From Chelonobacter sp006228105 (GTDB lineage Bacteria > Pseudomonadota > Gammaproteobacteria > Enterobacterales > Pasteurellaceae): 32,671 bases of DNA. Made by a program: the position numbers and the translations under genes. The stretch is from NCBI RefSeq assembly GCF_006228105.1, contig NZ_VDHH01000018.1. The stretch is one strand, 5' to 3'. Positions 25,373 through 32,671 of the stretch are shown piece by piece. The notes under the pieces were generated by a model. It had not been told where the DNA came from and did not search any database. It worked only from the letters and a program-made list of their open reading frames with translations. How positions within the stretch are numbered: the first letter of the stretch is position 1; the number at the start of each line of letters is the position of its first letter.

Positions 25373-26320
25373 ATGCCTGACATGAAGCTTTTTGCCGGAA
25401 ACGCCACACCGGCTTTGGCCAAAAAAATTTCCGAACGCCTATATACTTCTCTCGGTAAAGCGACCGTCGGTCGTTTCAGCGACGGTGAAATCAACGTTCA
25501 GATCAATGAAAATGTACGGGGAAGTGATGTGTTTATCATTCAGTCCACCTGTGCGCCAACCAACGACAACCTGATGGAATTGATTGTAATGGTGGATGCT
25601 TTACGACGCGCCTCTGCTGGTCGTATCACGGCGGTCATTCCTTATTTCGGCTATGCACGACAAGATCGCCGCGTCCGTTCTGCCCGTGTGCCGATCACTG
25701 CCAAAGTCGTTGCCGACTTTCTTTCCAGCGTCGGAATTGATCGTGTGCTAACCTGCGACCTGCACGCCGAACAGATTCAAGGCTTCTTCGATGTGCCGGT
25801 TGATAACGTTTTTGGCTCACCGGTTTTAATCAACGATATCGTCAAAAAAACCGACTTGACCAATCCAATCGTGGTTTCACCGGATATCGGTGGCGTTGTG
25901 CGTGCCAGAGCGGTTGCCAAGTTGTTGAATGACACCGATATGGCGATTATCGACAAACGCCGCCCGCGCGCCAATGTATCGCAAGTCATGCACATCATCG
26001 GTGAAGTGGCTGGTCGGGATTGTATTCTGGTTGATGACATGATCGATACCGGCGGCACGCTATGCAAAGCTGCCGATGCACTGAAAGAGCGCGGTGCGCG
26101 CCGTGTTTATGCCTACGCAACTCACCCGATTTTCTCCGGCAATGCAGCACAAAATATTGCCAGCGGCGCAATCGATGAGATCGTCGTCACCGACACCATC
26201 CCGCTTGCCCCTGAAATCGAAGCATTGAACAAAGTGCGGATCTTAACCCTGTCCGGCATGTTGGCAGAAGCCATCCGCCGAATCAACAATGAAGAGTCTA
26301 TTTCAGCCATGTTTGACTAG
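25373..26320 (+). CDS. prs: Ribose-phosphate pyrophosphokinase (PRPP synthase)
   Basis: Prs makes phosphoribosyl pyrophosphate from ribose-5-phosphate and ATP, feeding purine, pyrimidine, histidine, tryptophan and NAD synthesis. The 315-residue protein has the class I length and motifs: MKLFAGNATPALAKKISERL, FSDGEINVQINENVRG, YFGYARQDRRVRSARVPITA, DLHAEQIQGFFDVPVDN (metal/ATP site), DKRRPRANV, and the PRPP loop VDDMIDTGGTL. Third in the lolB-ispE-prs order of E. coli, but 96 bases from ispE, and a dyad in the gap suggests it may also have its own control. A strong terminator follows at 26341. Confidence 0.97.
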   Translation: MPDMKLFAGNATPALAKKISERLYTSLGKATVGRFSDGEINVQINENVRGSDVFIIQSTCAPTNDNLMELIVMVDALRRASAGRITAVIPYFGYARQDRRVRSARVPITAKVVADFLSSVGIDRVLTCDLHAEQIQGFFDVPVDNVFGSPVLINDIVKKTDLTNPIVVSPDIGGVVRARAVAKLLNDTDMAIIDKRRPRANVSQVMHIIGEVAGRDCILVDDMIDTGGTLCKAADALKERGARRVYAYATHPIFSGNAAQNIASGAIDEIVVTDTIPLAPEIEALNKVRILTLSGMLAEAIRRINNEESISAMFD

Positions 26321-26340
26321 ATTACTTTATTTCGACAAAT

Positions 26341-26390
26341 AACTGCGCCGTAAAAGTGGAAAACTTCAACCATAGCGGCGCAGTTTTTTT
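26341..26390 (+). terminator. Intrinsic terminator after prs
   Basis: AACTGCGCCG (26341-26350) pairs perfectly with CGGCGCAGTT (26376-26385) and is followed by a run of T to 26390, starting 20 bases after the prs stop. An inner AAGT-GGAAA-ACTT hairpin can form in the loop. On the minus strand the stem is followed by only a weak T tract, so it acts mainly for prs and perhaps also for the tRNA coming the other way. Confidence 0.9.
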
Positions 26391-26465
26391 ACGGATAAAT
26401 ATTGGCTAATATGACTTAAAATGCCGACATAGTAGACAAAATGCGGGATAGTACGGAAAGTGTGC

Positions 26466-26542
26466 TGGTGGCCCCAACAGGACTTGAACCTGTGACCAAT
26501 CGATTATGAGTCGACTGCTCTAACCAACTGAGCTATGGGGCC
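26466..26542 (-). tRNA. tRNA-Ile2 (anticodon CAU, lysidine-modified type)
   Basis: On the minus strand a 77-base cloverleaf runs from GGCCCCATAGCTCAGTTGGT through the anticodon loop CTCATAA to GGTTCAAGTCC and ends GGGGCCACCA, with CCA encoded. The anticodon is CAU. The acceptor stem GGCCCC/GGGGCC and the GACTCATAATC anticodon arm match E. coli ileX (tRNA-Ile2, which reads AUA after TilS makes lysidine at C34) rather than elongator tRNA-Met, which starts GGCTACG. It stands alone, between prs and rpoD. Confidence 0.9.
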
Positions 26543-26578
26543 GTTAATAAGAATTGTACATCACATAAAGAGCTTGAG

Positions 26579-26607
26579 ATTATAGAGGAATCGTTAGGCT
26601 AAGTCTA
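26579..26607 (-). promoter_or_regulatory. Putative promoter of the tRNA gene
   Basis: TAGACT (26602-26607), 17 bases, and a perfect TATAAT (26579-26584) on the minus strand, about 37 bases before the tRNA 5' end. Spacing and -10 box are ideal for a stable-RNA promoter. Confidence 0.65.
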
Positions 26608-26654
26608 TATACTCAACATTGGTTGACTAAAAAACAAGCTTGATTCACTAAGAA

Positions 26655-26691
26655 AAAAGTGCGGTCGAAACAACCGTTCAACCGCACTTTT
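26655..26691 (-). terminator. Terminator of rpoD made from inverted uptake signal sequences
   Basis: AAAAGTGCGGT (26655-26665) and ACCGCACTTTT (26681-26691) form an 11-base perfect stem with a 15-base loop, 25 bases after the rpoD stop on the minus strand, followed by TTTTTTCTT. Inverted USS pairs are known to double as terminators in Haemophilus relatives. The stem is symmetric but a long T-run exists only on the minus-strand side, so it ends the rpsU-dnaG-rpoD transcript. Confidence 0.9.
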
Positions 26692-26716
26692 ACTAATTTG
26701 AATAAATTGTCCAGCG

Positions 26717-28579
26717 CTATTCGTCCAAAAAGCTCTTGAGGTTTTCTGAGCGGCTCGGGTGGCGTAATTTACGCAGTGCTTTAGCTTCGATTTGACGAAT
26801 TCGTTCACGGGTTACATCAAATTGTTTACCCACCTCTTCCAAGGTGTGGTCGGTATTCATATCGATCCCGAAACGCATCCGCAACACTTTGGCTTCACGC
26901 GGGGTCAGCCCATCTAACACTTCTTGCGTCGCCATTTTCAAGCTTTCAGCAGTGGCCGAATCCAACGGTAGCTCCAAGGTACTATCTTCAATAAAATCAC
27001 CTAAATGTGAATCGTCGTCATCACCAATCGGCGTTTCCATCGAAATTGGTTCTTTGGCAATCTTCAGCACTTTACGGATTTTATCTTCCGGCATATTCAT
27101 GCGCTCCGCCAACTCTTCCGGTGTGGCATCACGCCCCATTTCCTGCAGCATTTGACGCGAAATACGATTTAATTTATTAATGGTTTCAATCATATGCACC
27201 GGAATCCGGATAGTACGCGCCTGATCGGCAATCGAACGGGTGATCGCCTGACGGATCCACCAAGTTGCATAAGTAGAAAATTTATAACCACGGCGATATT
27301 CAAATTTATCCACCGCTTTCATCAAGCCGATATTGCCTTCTTGAATCAGATCCAAGAATTGCAAACCACGATTAGTATATTTTTTAGCGATCGAAATCAC
27401 CAAACGCAAGTTGGCTTCCACCATCTCTTTTTTGGCGCGACGCGCCTTCAGTTCGCCTTGCGAAATCCGTTCACCGATTTCACGAATTTGTGCAACCGAT
27501 AGGCTACTGTCTTTTTCAATCACTTCAAACTTACTGATAATGGTACGAATTTCAGGTTCGTAGCTCTGTAATTTCTCCGACCATGGCTTGCCCGCGTTTA
27601 ACGCTTTAACTAACCAACTATCGCTAGTCTCATGCCCGATAAAGCCTTTCGGGAAGTAACTGCTCGGCACTTTGCTGTATTCATTGACCAGGCGACGCAA
27701 CAACCGCTCTTCGGTACGGATACGCTTCAACATACCGCGCATCAACAGCACCAAACTATCAAATTGTTTCGGCACTAAGCGGAATTGTTGGAATACGTCT
27801 GAAAGCACCGCAATGTGTTCTTTGGCTTTTTTACTGGTGCGCCCATGTTTTCTGATCACTTCCAAAGTTACGCTGTACTGCTCTTTCAACTCTGTAAATT
27901 TTTGACGGGCAAATTCCGGATCAATACTATTATCGGAATCATCGCTATCTGCTGAATTTCCGTCTTCACTCTCTTCTTCTTCATCATTCAGATCTGCAGC
28001 AGTGGCTTCACTTTCAGACTCTTCATCATCGAAGTTTTCAGCCAGTTCAACCGCTTCTTCAACGACAACATCATTCAGATCCACAAAACCAGTGATGAGA
28101 TCGGTCAAACGAATCGTACCGGCTTCCACCTGATCATATTGCTCCAATAAAGAGGTGATTGCTTCTGGGTATTCGGCGACCGCACTTTGTACTTCGTTGA
28201 TCCCTTCTTCAATGCGTTTGGCAATATCAATTTCGCCTTCACGAGTCAACAACTCTACGCTACCCATTTCACGCATATACATTCGCACCGGATCAGTAGT
28301 ACGACCCAACTCAGCCTCTACACTCGACAATACTTGTGTGGCTTCTTCTACCGCATCTTCATCGGCGATATTTTCATTCAACATCAAGTCATCAGCATCC
28401 GGCGCTGTTTCCAACACTTGGATTCCCATGTCGTTGATCATTTGAATAATATCTTCAATCTGCTCGGCATCCACCAACTCTTCCGGCAGGTGATCGTTCA
28501 CCTCAGCAAAAGTTAAATAGCCTTGCTCTTTTCCTTGGGCAATCAGCAGTTTTAATTGAGATTTAGAGGTTTGCTCCAT
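26717..28579 (-). CDS. rpoD: RNA polymerase sigma factor RpoD (sigma-70)
   Basis: RpoD is the housekeeping sigma factor that recognises -35 and -10 promoter boxes. The 620-residue protein (E. coli 613) starts with region 1.1 (QLKLLIAQGKEQGYLTFAEV, LPEELVDAEQIEDII) and region 1.2 (DPVRMYMREMGSVELLTREG). The non-conserved insert follows with an acidic tract at about residues 183-222 (DDEESESEATAADLNDEEEE). Region 2 has NLRLVISIAKKYTNRGLQFL, DLIQEGNIGLMKAV and FSTYATWWIRQAI. Region 3 has HMIETINKLNRISRQMLQ, and region 4 has LREL-type DHTLEEVGKQFDVTRERIRQ and ends SENLKSFLDE. Third gene of rpsU-dnaG-rpoD. Confidence 0.98.
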   Translation of the reverse strand: MEQTSKSQLKLLIAQGKEQGYLTFAEVNDHLPEELVDAEQIEDIIQMINDMGIQVLETAPDADDLMLNENIADEDAVEEATQVLSSVEAELGRTTDPVRMYMREMGSVELLTREGEIDIAKRIEEGINEVQSAVAEYPEAITSLLEQYDQVEAGTIRLTDLITGFVDLNDVVVEEAVELAENFDDEESESEATAADLNDEEEESEDGNSADSDDSDNSIDPEFARQKFTELKEQYSVTLEVIRKHGRTSKKAKEHIAVLSDVFQQFRLVPKQFDSLVLLMRGMLKRIRTEERLLRRLVNEYSKVPSSYFPKGFIGHETSDSWLVKALNAGKPWSEKLQSYEPEIRTIISKFEVIEKDSSLSVAQIREIGERISQGELKARRAKKEMVEANLRLVISIAKKYTNRGLQFLDLIQEGNIGLMKAVDKFEYRRGYKFSTYATWWIRQAITRSIADQARTIRIPVHMIETINKLNRISRQMLQEMGRDATPEELAERMNMPEDKIRKVLKIAKEPISMETPIGDDDDSHLGDFIEDSTLELPLDSATAESLKMATQEVLDGLTPREAKVLRMRFGIDMNTDHTLEEVGKQFDVTRERIRQIEAKALRKLRHPSRSENLKSFLDE

Positions 28580-28627
28580 AAATTTGATATCCGCACTTAT
28601 TGATTATTGAGGTTAAAAGGCAAATTA

Positions 28628-28651
28628 CAGCTGTGGATTATACCATAGCTG
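28628..28651 (-). promoter_or_regulatory. Hairpin with embedded TATAAT between dnaG and rpoD
   Basis: On the minus strand CAGCTATGG-TATAAT-CCACAGCTG forms a 9-base stem with one G-T pair and a loop that is exactly TATAAT (28637-28642). It could be an internal rpoD promoter, with TTGGGT 18 bases upstream as a poor -35. As RNA it could be a processing or stability element between dnaG and rpoD, where E. coli has an RNase E site. The sequence alone does not decide. Confidence 0.4.
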
Positions 28652-28673
28652 CCGATTCCAACCCAACGGATTC

Positions 28674-30434
28674 TTACCGAATGGATTTATTTGCCTGTAA
28701 TAATTCCGCTAACTCTTTCTTCTCTTCCAAACTCAAGCGTTGATTTCGATCTTTGGCAATTAGCAATTCCATTCGTTTTTCAATCAACCGGTTATATAGA
28801 TGATCTAAATTATCCATAAAGGTCTTTTCTACGTTGTCATCGTCGATAAGATGATCCCAAACCGCCAACATTTCAAGGGGCTTCTCGTTTTCTTTTCCGC
28901 GCCAATACTCCAAAATCTGCCCCGTGGTCAAGCCGACCCGGCTTTGGCACAAGCTTGCCAGACTATAGAACAGCTGAAAGCCGGGGTCGTCCAGATCACG
29001 CAACGGCTCAATGTCCGGAATGGTTTCCACCAAACGTGGATTTTGCAGCAGCAATGCAATCAGCAGGCGCATTGGAGTTTGTTTAATTTTAGGCTGTGTC
29101 ATGACCGCACTTTCGCGCTGTTGTGTGGTTTCGGCAATCAGTTTTTGCAGCTGGTTCGGATCAAGAATCCCCAGTTTGCTGCCCAAAATTTCGACCAAAT
29201 AGGTGCGCAGCAACTTGCCCGGAATTTTTTGAATCAACGGCTCACTGAGTGCCGCTAATTTTGCCTTACCTTCTTTGCTGCTTAAATCCACTTGTTGCAG
29301 CAACTGCTCAAATAGAAACTCATTCAGGTTTTTAGCTTGTGCCACAAATGCTAAAAATGCCGTTTTACCCACTTGGCGAATATAAGAGTCCGGATCTTCG
29401 CCGTCGGGCAGAAAAACAAATTTTAACTGCCGTCCATCGTGTAAGTGCGGTAACGCATTTTCCAATGCACGCCATGCTGCATCTCGCCCGGCACGATCGC
29501 CATCGTAGCAGCAGATAATCTGTTCACAGCTGCGAAACAGTTGTTGAATCTGTTCTGAAGTGGTGGCGGTGCCTAATGCAGCAACGGCATTATTTACGCC
29601 AAATTGCGCCAAGGCAACCACATCCATATAACCTTCAACCACCAATAAGAAATCCGGTTCAGCATTGTCTTGCAGCGCTTCGTACAATCCGTAGAGCTCA
29701 TTGCCTTTGTGGTAGATTGCAGTTTCCGGCGAATTTAAATACTTTGGTTTTTCATCGCCCAGCACTCGCCCGCCAAACGCAATCACTCGTCCGCGCCGAT
29801 CACGAATCGGAAACATCAACCGATGCCGAAACCGATCATAAATATTGCCACGGTCATTTTTCGACAACATACCACTGTCCAACAACTGTTGCTGCATTTC
29901 TCGGCTTTGTCCGAAACGTTGCAGCACGCTGTCCATACGGTTAGGCACAAAGCCGATTTGATAACGCGCCATCACTTCTGGCGATAAACCGCGTTTTGCT
30001 GCATAAGTTTGTGCCGGAATATCGTTCGCCAGATTTTGTTGATAAAAAACGGCAATATCTTGCATCAATTGATGCAGATCGCGCTTGCTTTGATAACTTA
30101 AACTCCCGCCTTTTTCTGAGTCAAATTTTCGCTGCTCGCGTGGTACATCCAAGCCGTGTATTGCCGCCAACTCTTCGACGGCTTCCACAAACTCCAACTT
30201 GTCATATTCCATTAAAAACCCAATCGCATTGCCGTGTGCACCACAACCAAAACAGTGATAGAACTGTTTATTTTGGCTGACAGTAAAAGAGGGGGTTTTC
30301 TCATGATGAAAAGGACAGCAAGCCTGGTAATCACGGCCGGCTTTTTTCAATTTGACACGCCCATTAATCAATTCGACAATGTCTGTGCGCGCCAAGAGAT
30401 CATCAATAAATGTTCTTGGAATAGGACCTTTCAT
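28674..30434 (-). CDS. dnaG: DNA primase
   Basis: DnaG makes RNA primers at the replication fork with helicase DnaB. The 586-residue protein (E. coli 581) has the N-terminal zinc-binding domain (CPFHHEKTPSFTVSQNKQFY followed by HCFGCGAHGNAI, ligands Cys40, His43, Cys61, Cys64). The RNA polymerase core has GLSPEVMARYQIGFVPN and FRHRLMFPIRDRRGRVIAFG. The TOPRIM motifs are VVEGYMDVVAL and CYDGDRAGRDAAWRAL, with the metal-binding Glu and Asp residues. The C-terminal 150 residues form the DnaB-binding helical domain. It lies 141 bases after rpsU, beyond a terminator-like hairpin, and 94 bases before rpoD. Confidence 0.97.
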   Translation of the reverse strand: MKGPIPRTFIDDLLARTDIVELINGRVKLKKAGRDYQACCPFHHEKTPSFTVSQNKQFYHCFGCGAHGNAIGFLMEYDKLEFVEAVEELAAIHGLDVPREQRKFDSEKGGSLSYQSKRDLHQLMQDIAVFYQQNLANDIPAQTYAAKRGLSPEVMARYQIGFVPNRMDSVLQRFGQSREMQQQLLDSGMLSKNDRGNIYDRFRHRLMFPIRDRRGRVIAFGGRVLGDEKPKYLNSPETAIYHKGNELYGLYEALQDNAEPDFLLVVEGYMDVVALAQFGVNNAVAALGTATTSEQIQQLFRSCEQIICCYDGDRAGRDAAWRALENALPHLHDGRQLKFVFLPDGEDPDSYIRQVGKTAFLAFVAQAKNLNEFLFEQLLQQVDLSSKEGKAKLAALSEPLIQKIPGKLLRTYLVEILGSKLGILDPNQLQKLIAETTQQRESAVMTQPKIKQTPMRLLIALLLQNPRLVETIPDIEPLRDLDDPGFQLFYSLASLCQSRVGLTTGQILEYWRGKENEKPLEMLAVWDHLIDDDNVEKTFMDNLDHLYNRLIEKRMELLIAKDRNQRLSLEEKKELAELLQANKSIR

Positions 30435-30499
30435 CAGTGCAATTGCTCCGCTTCAGGTTATTTTAAATGACGCAATAAAAAGAGAAAATTTTATATAAT

Positions 30500-30530
30500 A
30501 AAACCGTGAAGCACTGGGCATCACGGTTTT
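30500..30530 (-). terminator. Terminator-like hairpin between rpsU and dnaG
   Basis: AAAACCGTGA (30500-30509) and TCACGGTTTT (30521-30530) form a perfect 10-base stem with an 11-base loop, about 45 bases after the rpsU stop. On the minus strand it is followed by ATTATATAAAATTTT. In E. coli a partial terminator at the same place lowers dnaG relative to rpsU; the same role is inferred here. Confidence 0.8.
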
Positions 30531-30540
30531 ATTGAATTCT

Positions 30541-30571
30541 AACAGTTTACCGCCAAAACGGTAGCGCTGTT
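30541..30571 (-). other. Second stem-loop just after rpsU
   Basis: Four bases after the rpsU stop, AACAG...ACCG and CGGT...CTGTT (30541-30571) can pair as an interrupted stem on the minus strand. It is immediately upstream of the terminator-like hairpin, giving two tandem structures in the rpsU-dnaG gap. It may protect the rpsU 3' end or modulate read-through. Confidence 0.4.
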
Positions 30572-30575
30572 TAAA

Positions 30576-30791
30576 TTAATATAAACGGGTATGACGGGCG
30601 TTTTCACGAGCCAATTTTTTTGCATGGCGTTTTTGTGCGGACGCTTTTTCACGTTTACGAATAGTAGTTGGTTTTTCGTAGAACTCACGGCTGCGAACTT
30701 CGGCTAAGATACCGGCTTTTTCGCATGAACGTTTGAAACGACGTAATGCTACGTCAAAGGATTCGTTTTCACGTACTTTAATTACAGGCAT
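30576..30791 (-). CDS. rpsU: 30S ribosomal protein S21
   Basis: S21 is a small basic protein of the 30S subunit needed for initiation on natural messages. The 71-residue product has the family length and sequence: MPVIKVRENESFDVALRRFK, RSCEKAGILAEVRSREFYEK and a highly basic tail ending ARENARHTRLY. GAGGTG precedes the ATG by 7 bases. First gene of the macromolecular synthesis operon rpsU-dnaG-rpoD, linking translation, replication and transcription, and divergent from tsaD. Confidence 0.98.
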   Translation of the reverse strand: MPVIKVRENESFDVALRRFKRSCEKAGILAEVRSREFYEKPTTIRKREKASAQKRHAKKLARENARHTRLY

Positions 30792-30871
30792 GTGCCATTC
30801 ACCTCAAAGGAACTTTGTTATTTTAACTTAATTGCCGCACTTAAGACGACAGGACGATATAAAGGTTTGCA

Positions 30872-30901
30872 ATTCTAATGCAAAACATAGCCTAAAGTCA
30901 A
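30872..30901 (-). promoter_or_regulatory. Putative promoter of the rpsU-dnaG-rpoD operon
   Basis: TTGACT (30896-30901) and TAGAAT (30872-30877) on the minus strand are 18 bases apart; each matches five of six consensus bases. Transcription would start near 30865, giving a leader of about 70 bases before rpsU. Confidence 0.6.
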
Positions 30902-30952
30902 AGCAAAGTTTCTTATTACCCAAAAAAACTTATGGCTTTTCTGCCGCTCGGC

Positions 30953-30981
30953 TGGAGAAAAACGCGAAATTTGCGTAGAAT
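30953..30981 (+). promoter_or_regulatory. Putative promoter of tsaD
   Basis: TGGAGA (30953-30958), 17 bases, and TAGAAT (30976-30981) lie about 40 bases before the tsaD ATG. It is divergent from the rpsU promoter, with 51 bases between the two -35 boxes. Confidence 0.55.
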
Positions 30982-31022
30982 ATCACTTTATTTGACAGAT
31001 TCGAAAAACAGGTAATTCTTGA

Positions 31023-32042
31023 ATGCGGATTTTAGGTATTGAAACCTCTTGTGATGAAACCGGCGTGGCTATTTATGATGAACAGCAAGGGCTTGTCGCC
31101 AACCAACTGTATTCCCAGGTTGCGCTGCACGCCGATTACGGCGGCGTAGTACCGGAACTTGCCTCGCGCGACCATATCCGTAAAACAGCACCGTTAATTC
31201 AAGCTGCCTTGCAAGAAGCCGGACTGCGTCCTGAAGATATCGACGGTGTTGCTTATACCGCCGGCCCCGGTTTGGTCGGCGCATTATTAGTCGGCTCGAC
31301 CATTGCTCGCTCCCTCGCCTATGCCTGGAGTGTGCCTGCCTTGGGGGTACACCACATGGAAGGACACCTGCTTGCACCGATGCTGGAAGACAATCCGCCT
31401 GACTTTCCGTTTATCGCATTGTTAGTATCTGGCGGACATACGCAATTGGTGCAAGTGGACGGCGTCGGGCAGTATCAACTGCTGGGAGAATCAATTGACG
31501 ATGCCGCCGGCGAAGCCTTTGATAAAACCGCAAAACTGCTAGGATTAGATTATCCCGGTGGTGCAGCGCTGGCAAAACTGGCGCAAAACGGCAAAGTGCG
31601 GTTCAAATTTCCTCGTCCGATGACCGATCGCCCGGGCTTGGATTTTAGTTTTTCCGGTTTGAAAACCTTTGCTGCCAACACCATTGCCAACAATCCCGAT
31701 GACGAGCAGACTCGCGCCGACATCGCATTTGCTTTTCAAGAAGCTGTAATTGACACTTTGATGATAAAATGCCGCCGTGCCTTACAGCAAACCGGCTTAA
31801 AACGTTTGGTGATCGCCGGAGGCGTCAGCGCCAATACCGCACTTCGCCACGGTTTGGCAGAATTAATGCAGCAACTCAGCGGCGAAGTTTTTTACCCCAA
31901 ACCACAATTTTGCACCGACAACGGTGCTATGATTGCTTATGCTGGCTTTTTAAGACTAAAACACGGACAACGCCAAGATCTAGCGATCGAAGTGCGGCCA
32001 CGCTGGAATATGACAGAACTTTCGCCTTTAGTGACGATATAA
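31023..32042 (+). CDS. tsaD: tRNA threonylcarbamoyladenosine transferase subunit TsaD
   Basis: TsaD, with TsaB and TsaE, transfers threonylcarbamoyl from its adenylate to A37 of ANN-reading tRNAs, including tRNA-Ile. The 339-residue protein (E. coli 337) begins MRILGIETSCDETGVAIYDE. Metal ligands are His111 and His115 in HHMEGHLLAP, with the C-terminal Asp in FCTDNGAMIAY. Other ASKHA-fold motifs are YTAGPGLVGALLVG, ALLVSGGHTQLV, DDAAGEAFDKTAKLLGL, DFSFSGLKTF and VIAGGVSANTALR. It is divergent from rpsU, the conserved arrangement. Two uptake signal sequences lie in the coding region. Confidence 0.97.
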   Translation: MRILGIETSCDETGVAIYDEQQGLVANQLYSQVALHADYGGVVPELASRDHIRKTAPLIQAALQEAGLRPEDIDGVAYTAGPGLVGALLVGSTIARSLAYAWSVPALGVHHMEGHLLAPMLEDNPPDFPFIALLVSGGHTQLVQVDGVGQYQLLGESIDDAAGEAFDKTAKLLGLDYPGGAALAKLAQNGKVRFKFPRPMTDRPGLDFSFSGLKTFAANTIANNPDDEQTRADIAFAFQEAVIDTLMIKCRRALQQTGLKRLVIAGGVSANTALRHGLAELMQQLSGEVFYPKPQFCTDNGAMIAYAGFLRLKHGQRQDLAIEVRPRWNMTELSPLVTI

Positions 32043-32093
32043 AGTGGCGATAAAAAGTGGCGCTATAAATTGGTACTCTAAAGTGGCACTCTA
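32041..32093. repeat. Short degenerate tandem repeat after tsaD
   Basis: Starting at the tsaD stop, four imperfect units of 13-14 bases follow each other: AAAGTGGCGATAA, AAAGTGGCGCTATA, AATTGGTACTCTA and AAGTGGCACTCTA. The repeat shows no stem. It resembles a minisatellite-like expansion and could be variable between strains. Confidence 0.6.
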
Positions 32094-32141
32094 AATTTAA
32101 CAAATGACTTAACGACTTATACTTGCTTAAAAAAGGAGATT

Positions 32142-32657
32142 ATGATGAAAAATTGGCATGTTTGGCTACTTATCGGCAGTATTTCAATTCTGTTCGGCTT
32201 GTTCGCGATTATTAACCCGTTTGCCGCCAGTATTGCGGTGGAACAACTGATTTCTTGGATCTTCATTTTGATCGGGATAATCCAAATTTACTCCGCTTGG
32301 AAAACCCAACGGTTTTCATGGGTGATGTTGTCGGGGGTTATCGGACTGCTGGTCGGTTTGGTGATGCTGACCAACCCGTTAGTCGCCCTAATCTCGCTCA
32401 CTGCAACCATCTCCATTTTACTACTGTGCATCGGCTGTGCCAAACTACTCGCCTCTTGGCGCTTGCGCGGCACACCGTTTTTTGGTTTTGTGATGTTTTC
32501 TGGGCTGCTGTCGGTGTTGATTTCAATCGTTATTCTTGCCAATCTGCCGAACGCCGCCGCTAACCTGCTTGGCTTACTGCTGGCAATCGAACTGATTTCA
32601 AACGGAATTTCACTGCTGACCTATTCAGTGATCATCAAAAAAATGGAACAGGAATAA
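32142..32657 (+). CDS. HdeD/DUF308 family membrane protein
   Basis: This 171-residue protein is almost entirely hydrophobic, with about six predicted membrane segments in pairs: WLLIGSISILFGLFAIINPF, LISWIFILIGIIQIYSAW, VMLSGVIGLLVGLVMLTNPL, ATISILLLCIGCAKLLASW, FVMFSGLLSVLISIVILANL and LLGLLLAIELISNGISLLTY. The repeated G-x-x-x-L/N-P pattern and length fit the HdeD family (DUF308), whose E. coli member is linked to acid resistance at high cell density. The exact role is unknown here. AAGGAG precedes the double ATG at 32142. The gene is 99 bases after tsaD, with a tandem repeat in between. Confidence 0.8.
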   Translation: MMKNWHVWLLIGSISILFGLFAIINPFAASIAVEQLISWIFILIGIIQIYSAWKTQRFSWVMLSGVIGLLVGLVMLTNPLVALISLTATISILLLCIGCAKLLASWRLRGTPFFGFVMFSGLLSVLISIVILANLPNAAANLLGLLLAIELISNGISLLTYSVIIKKMEQE

Positions 32658-32671
32658 TCGCGAACAAGCCG

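Noticed and set aside
26466..26542. Elongator tRNA-Met instead of tRNA-Ile2
   Set aside because: The CAU anticodon fits both, but the acceptor stem GGCCCC/GGGGCC and the anticodon arm follow the ileX pattern, not the GGCTACG pattern of elongator tRNA-Met.

Overview
The window is a conserved, gene-dense stretch of a gammaproteobacterial chromosome that fits the family Pasteurellaceae. The strongest evidence is the 9-mer AAGTGCGGT and its complement: I counted about 40 exact copies by eye in 32.7 kb, inside genes and between them. This is the Haemophilus-type DNA uptake signal sequence (USS). Protein sequences and local gene orders resemble Haemophilus/Pasteurella relatives (rpsU-dnaG-rpoD with divergent tsaD; rsmI/lpoA/yraN/diaA/dolP; lolB-ispE-prs). 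I cannot name the species. I saw no phage, insertion sequence, CRISPR array or toxin system.

Layout. (1) 134-4255, minus: a 2-hydroxyacid dehydrogenase gene followed by lolC-lolD-lolE, the inner-membrane lipoprotein-sorting ABC transporter. (2) 4325-9224, minus: hemA, prfA, prmC and sirB1. Here prmC is unusual: a complete ASCH (PUA-like) domain is fused in frame to the N-terminus of the release-factor methyltransferase. (3) 9427-15821, minus: a four-gene export operon (HlyD-type adaptor, RbbA-like double-ATPase/permease fusion, YhhJ-like permease, outer-membrane factor lipoprotein), with a promoter whose spacer is a perfect inverted repeat. (4) 15998-17604: acyl-CoA thioesterase tesB flanked by two housekeeping RNAs on the minus strand, 4.5S RNA (ffs) and RNase P RNA (rnpB). 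(5) 17721-19208, plus: kdsD and kdsC for Kdo synthesis. (6) 19219-23678: rsmI, divergent from lpoA-yraN-diaA-dolP. (7) 23721-26320, plus: lolB-ispE-prs. (8) 26466-26542, minus: a CAU-anticodon tRNA of the Ile2 type. (9) 26717-30791, minus: the macromolecular synthesis operon rpsU-dnaG-rpoD, divergent from tsaD, which is followed by an HdeD-like membrane protein gene.

Several genes serve envelope assembly. LolCDE and LolB are the inner- and outer-membrane ends of lipoprotein transport, and LpoA, DolP, LolB and the outer-membrane factor are lipoproteins that would use it. KdsD/KdsC supply Kdo for lipopolysaccharide. A second theme is translation: RF1 and its methyltransferase, RsmI, S21, TsaD, tRNA-Ile2, RNase P RNA and 4.5S RNA. 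hemA-prfA-prmC-sirB1 and lolB-ispE-prs adjoin each other in Escherichia coli but lie about 14 kb apart here.

The best candidate for something undescribed is the ASCH-PrmC fusion. Secondary points are the operator-like dyad before the export operon, the asymmetric nucleotide sites of the RbbA-like protein, and a family of GGCGGAT hairpins between prfA and prmC.
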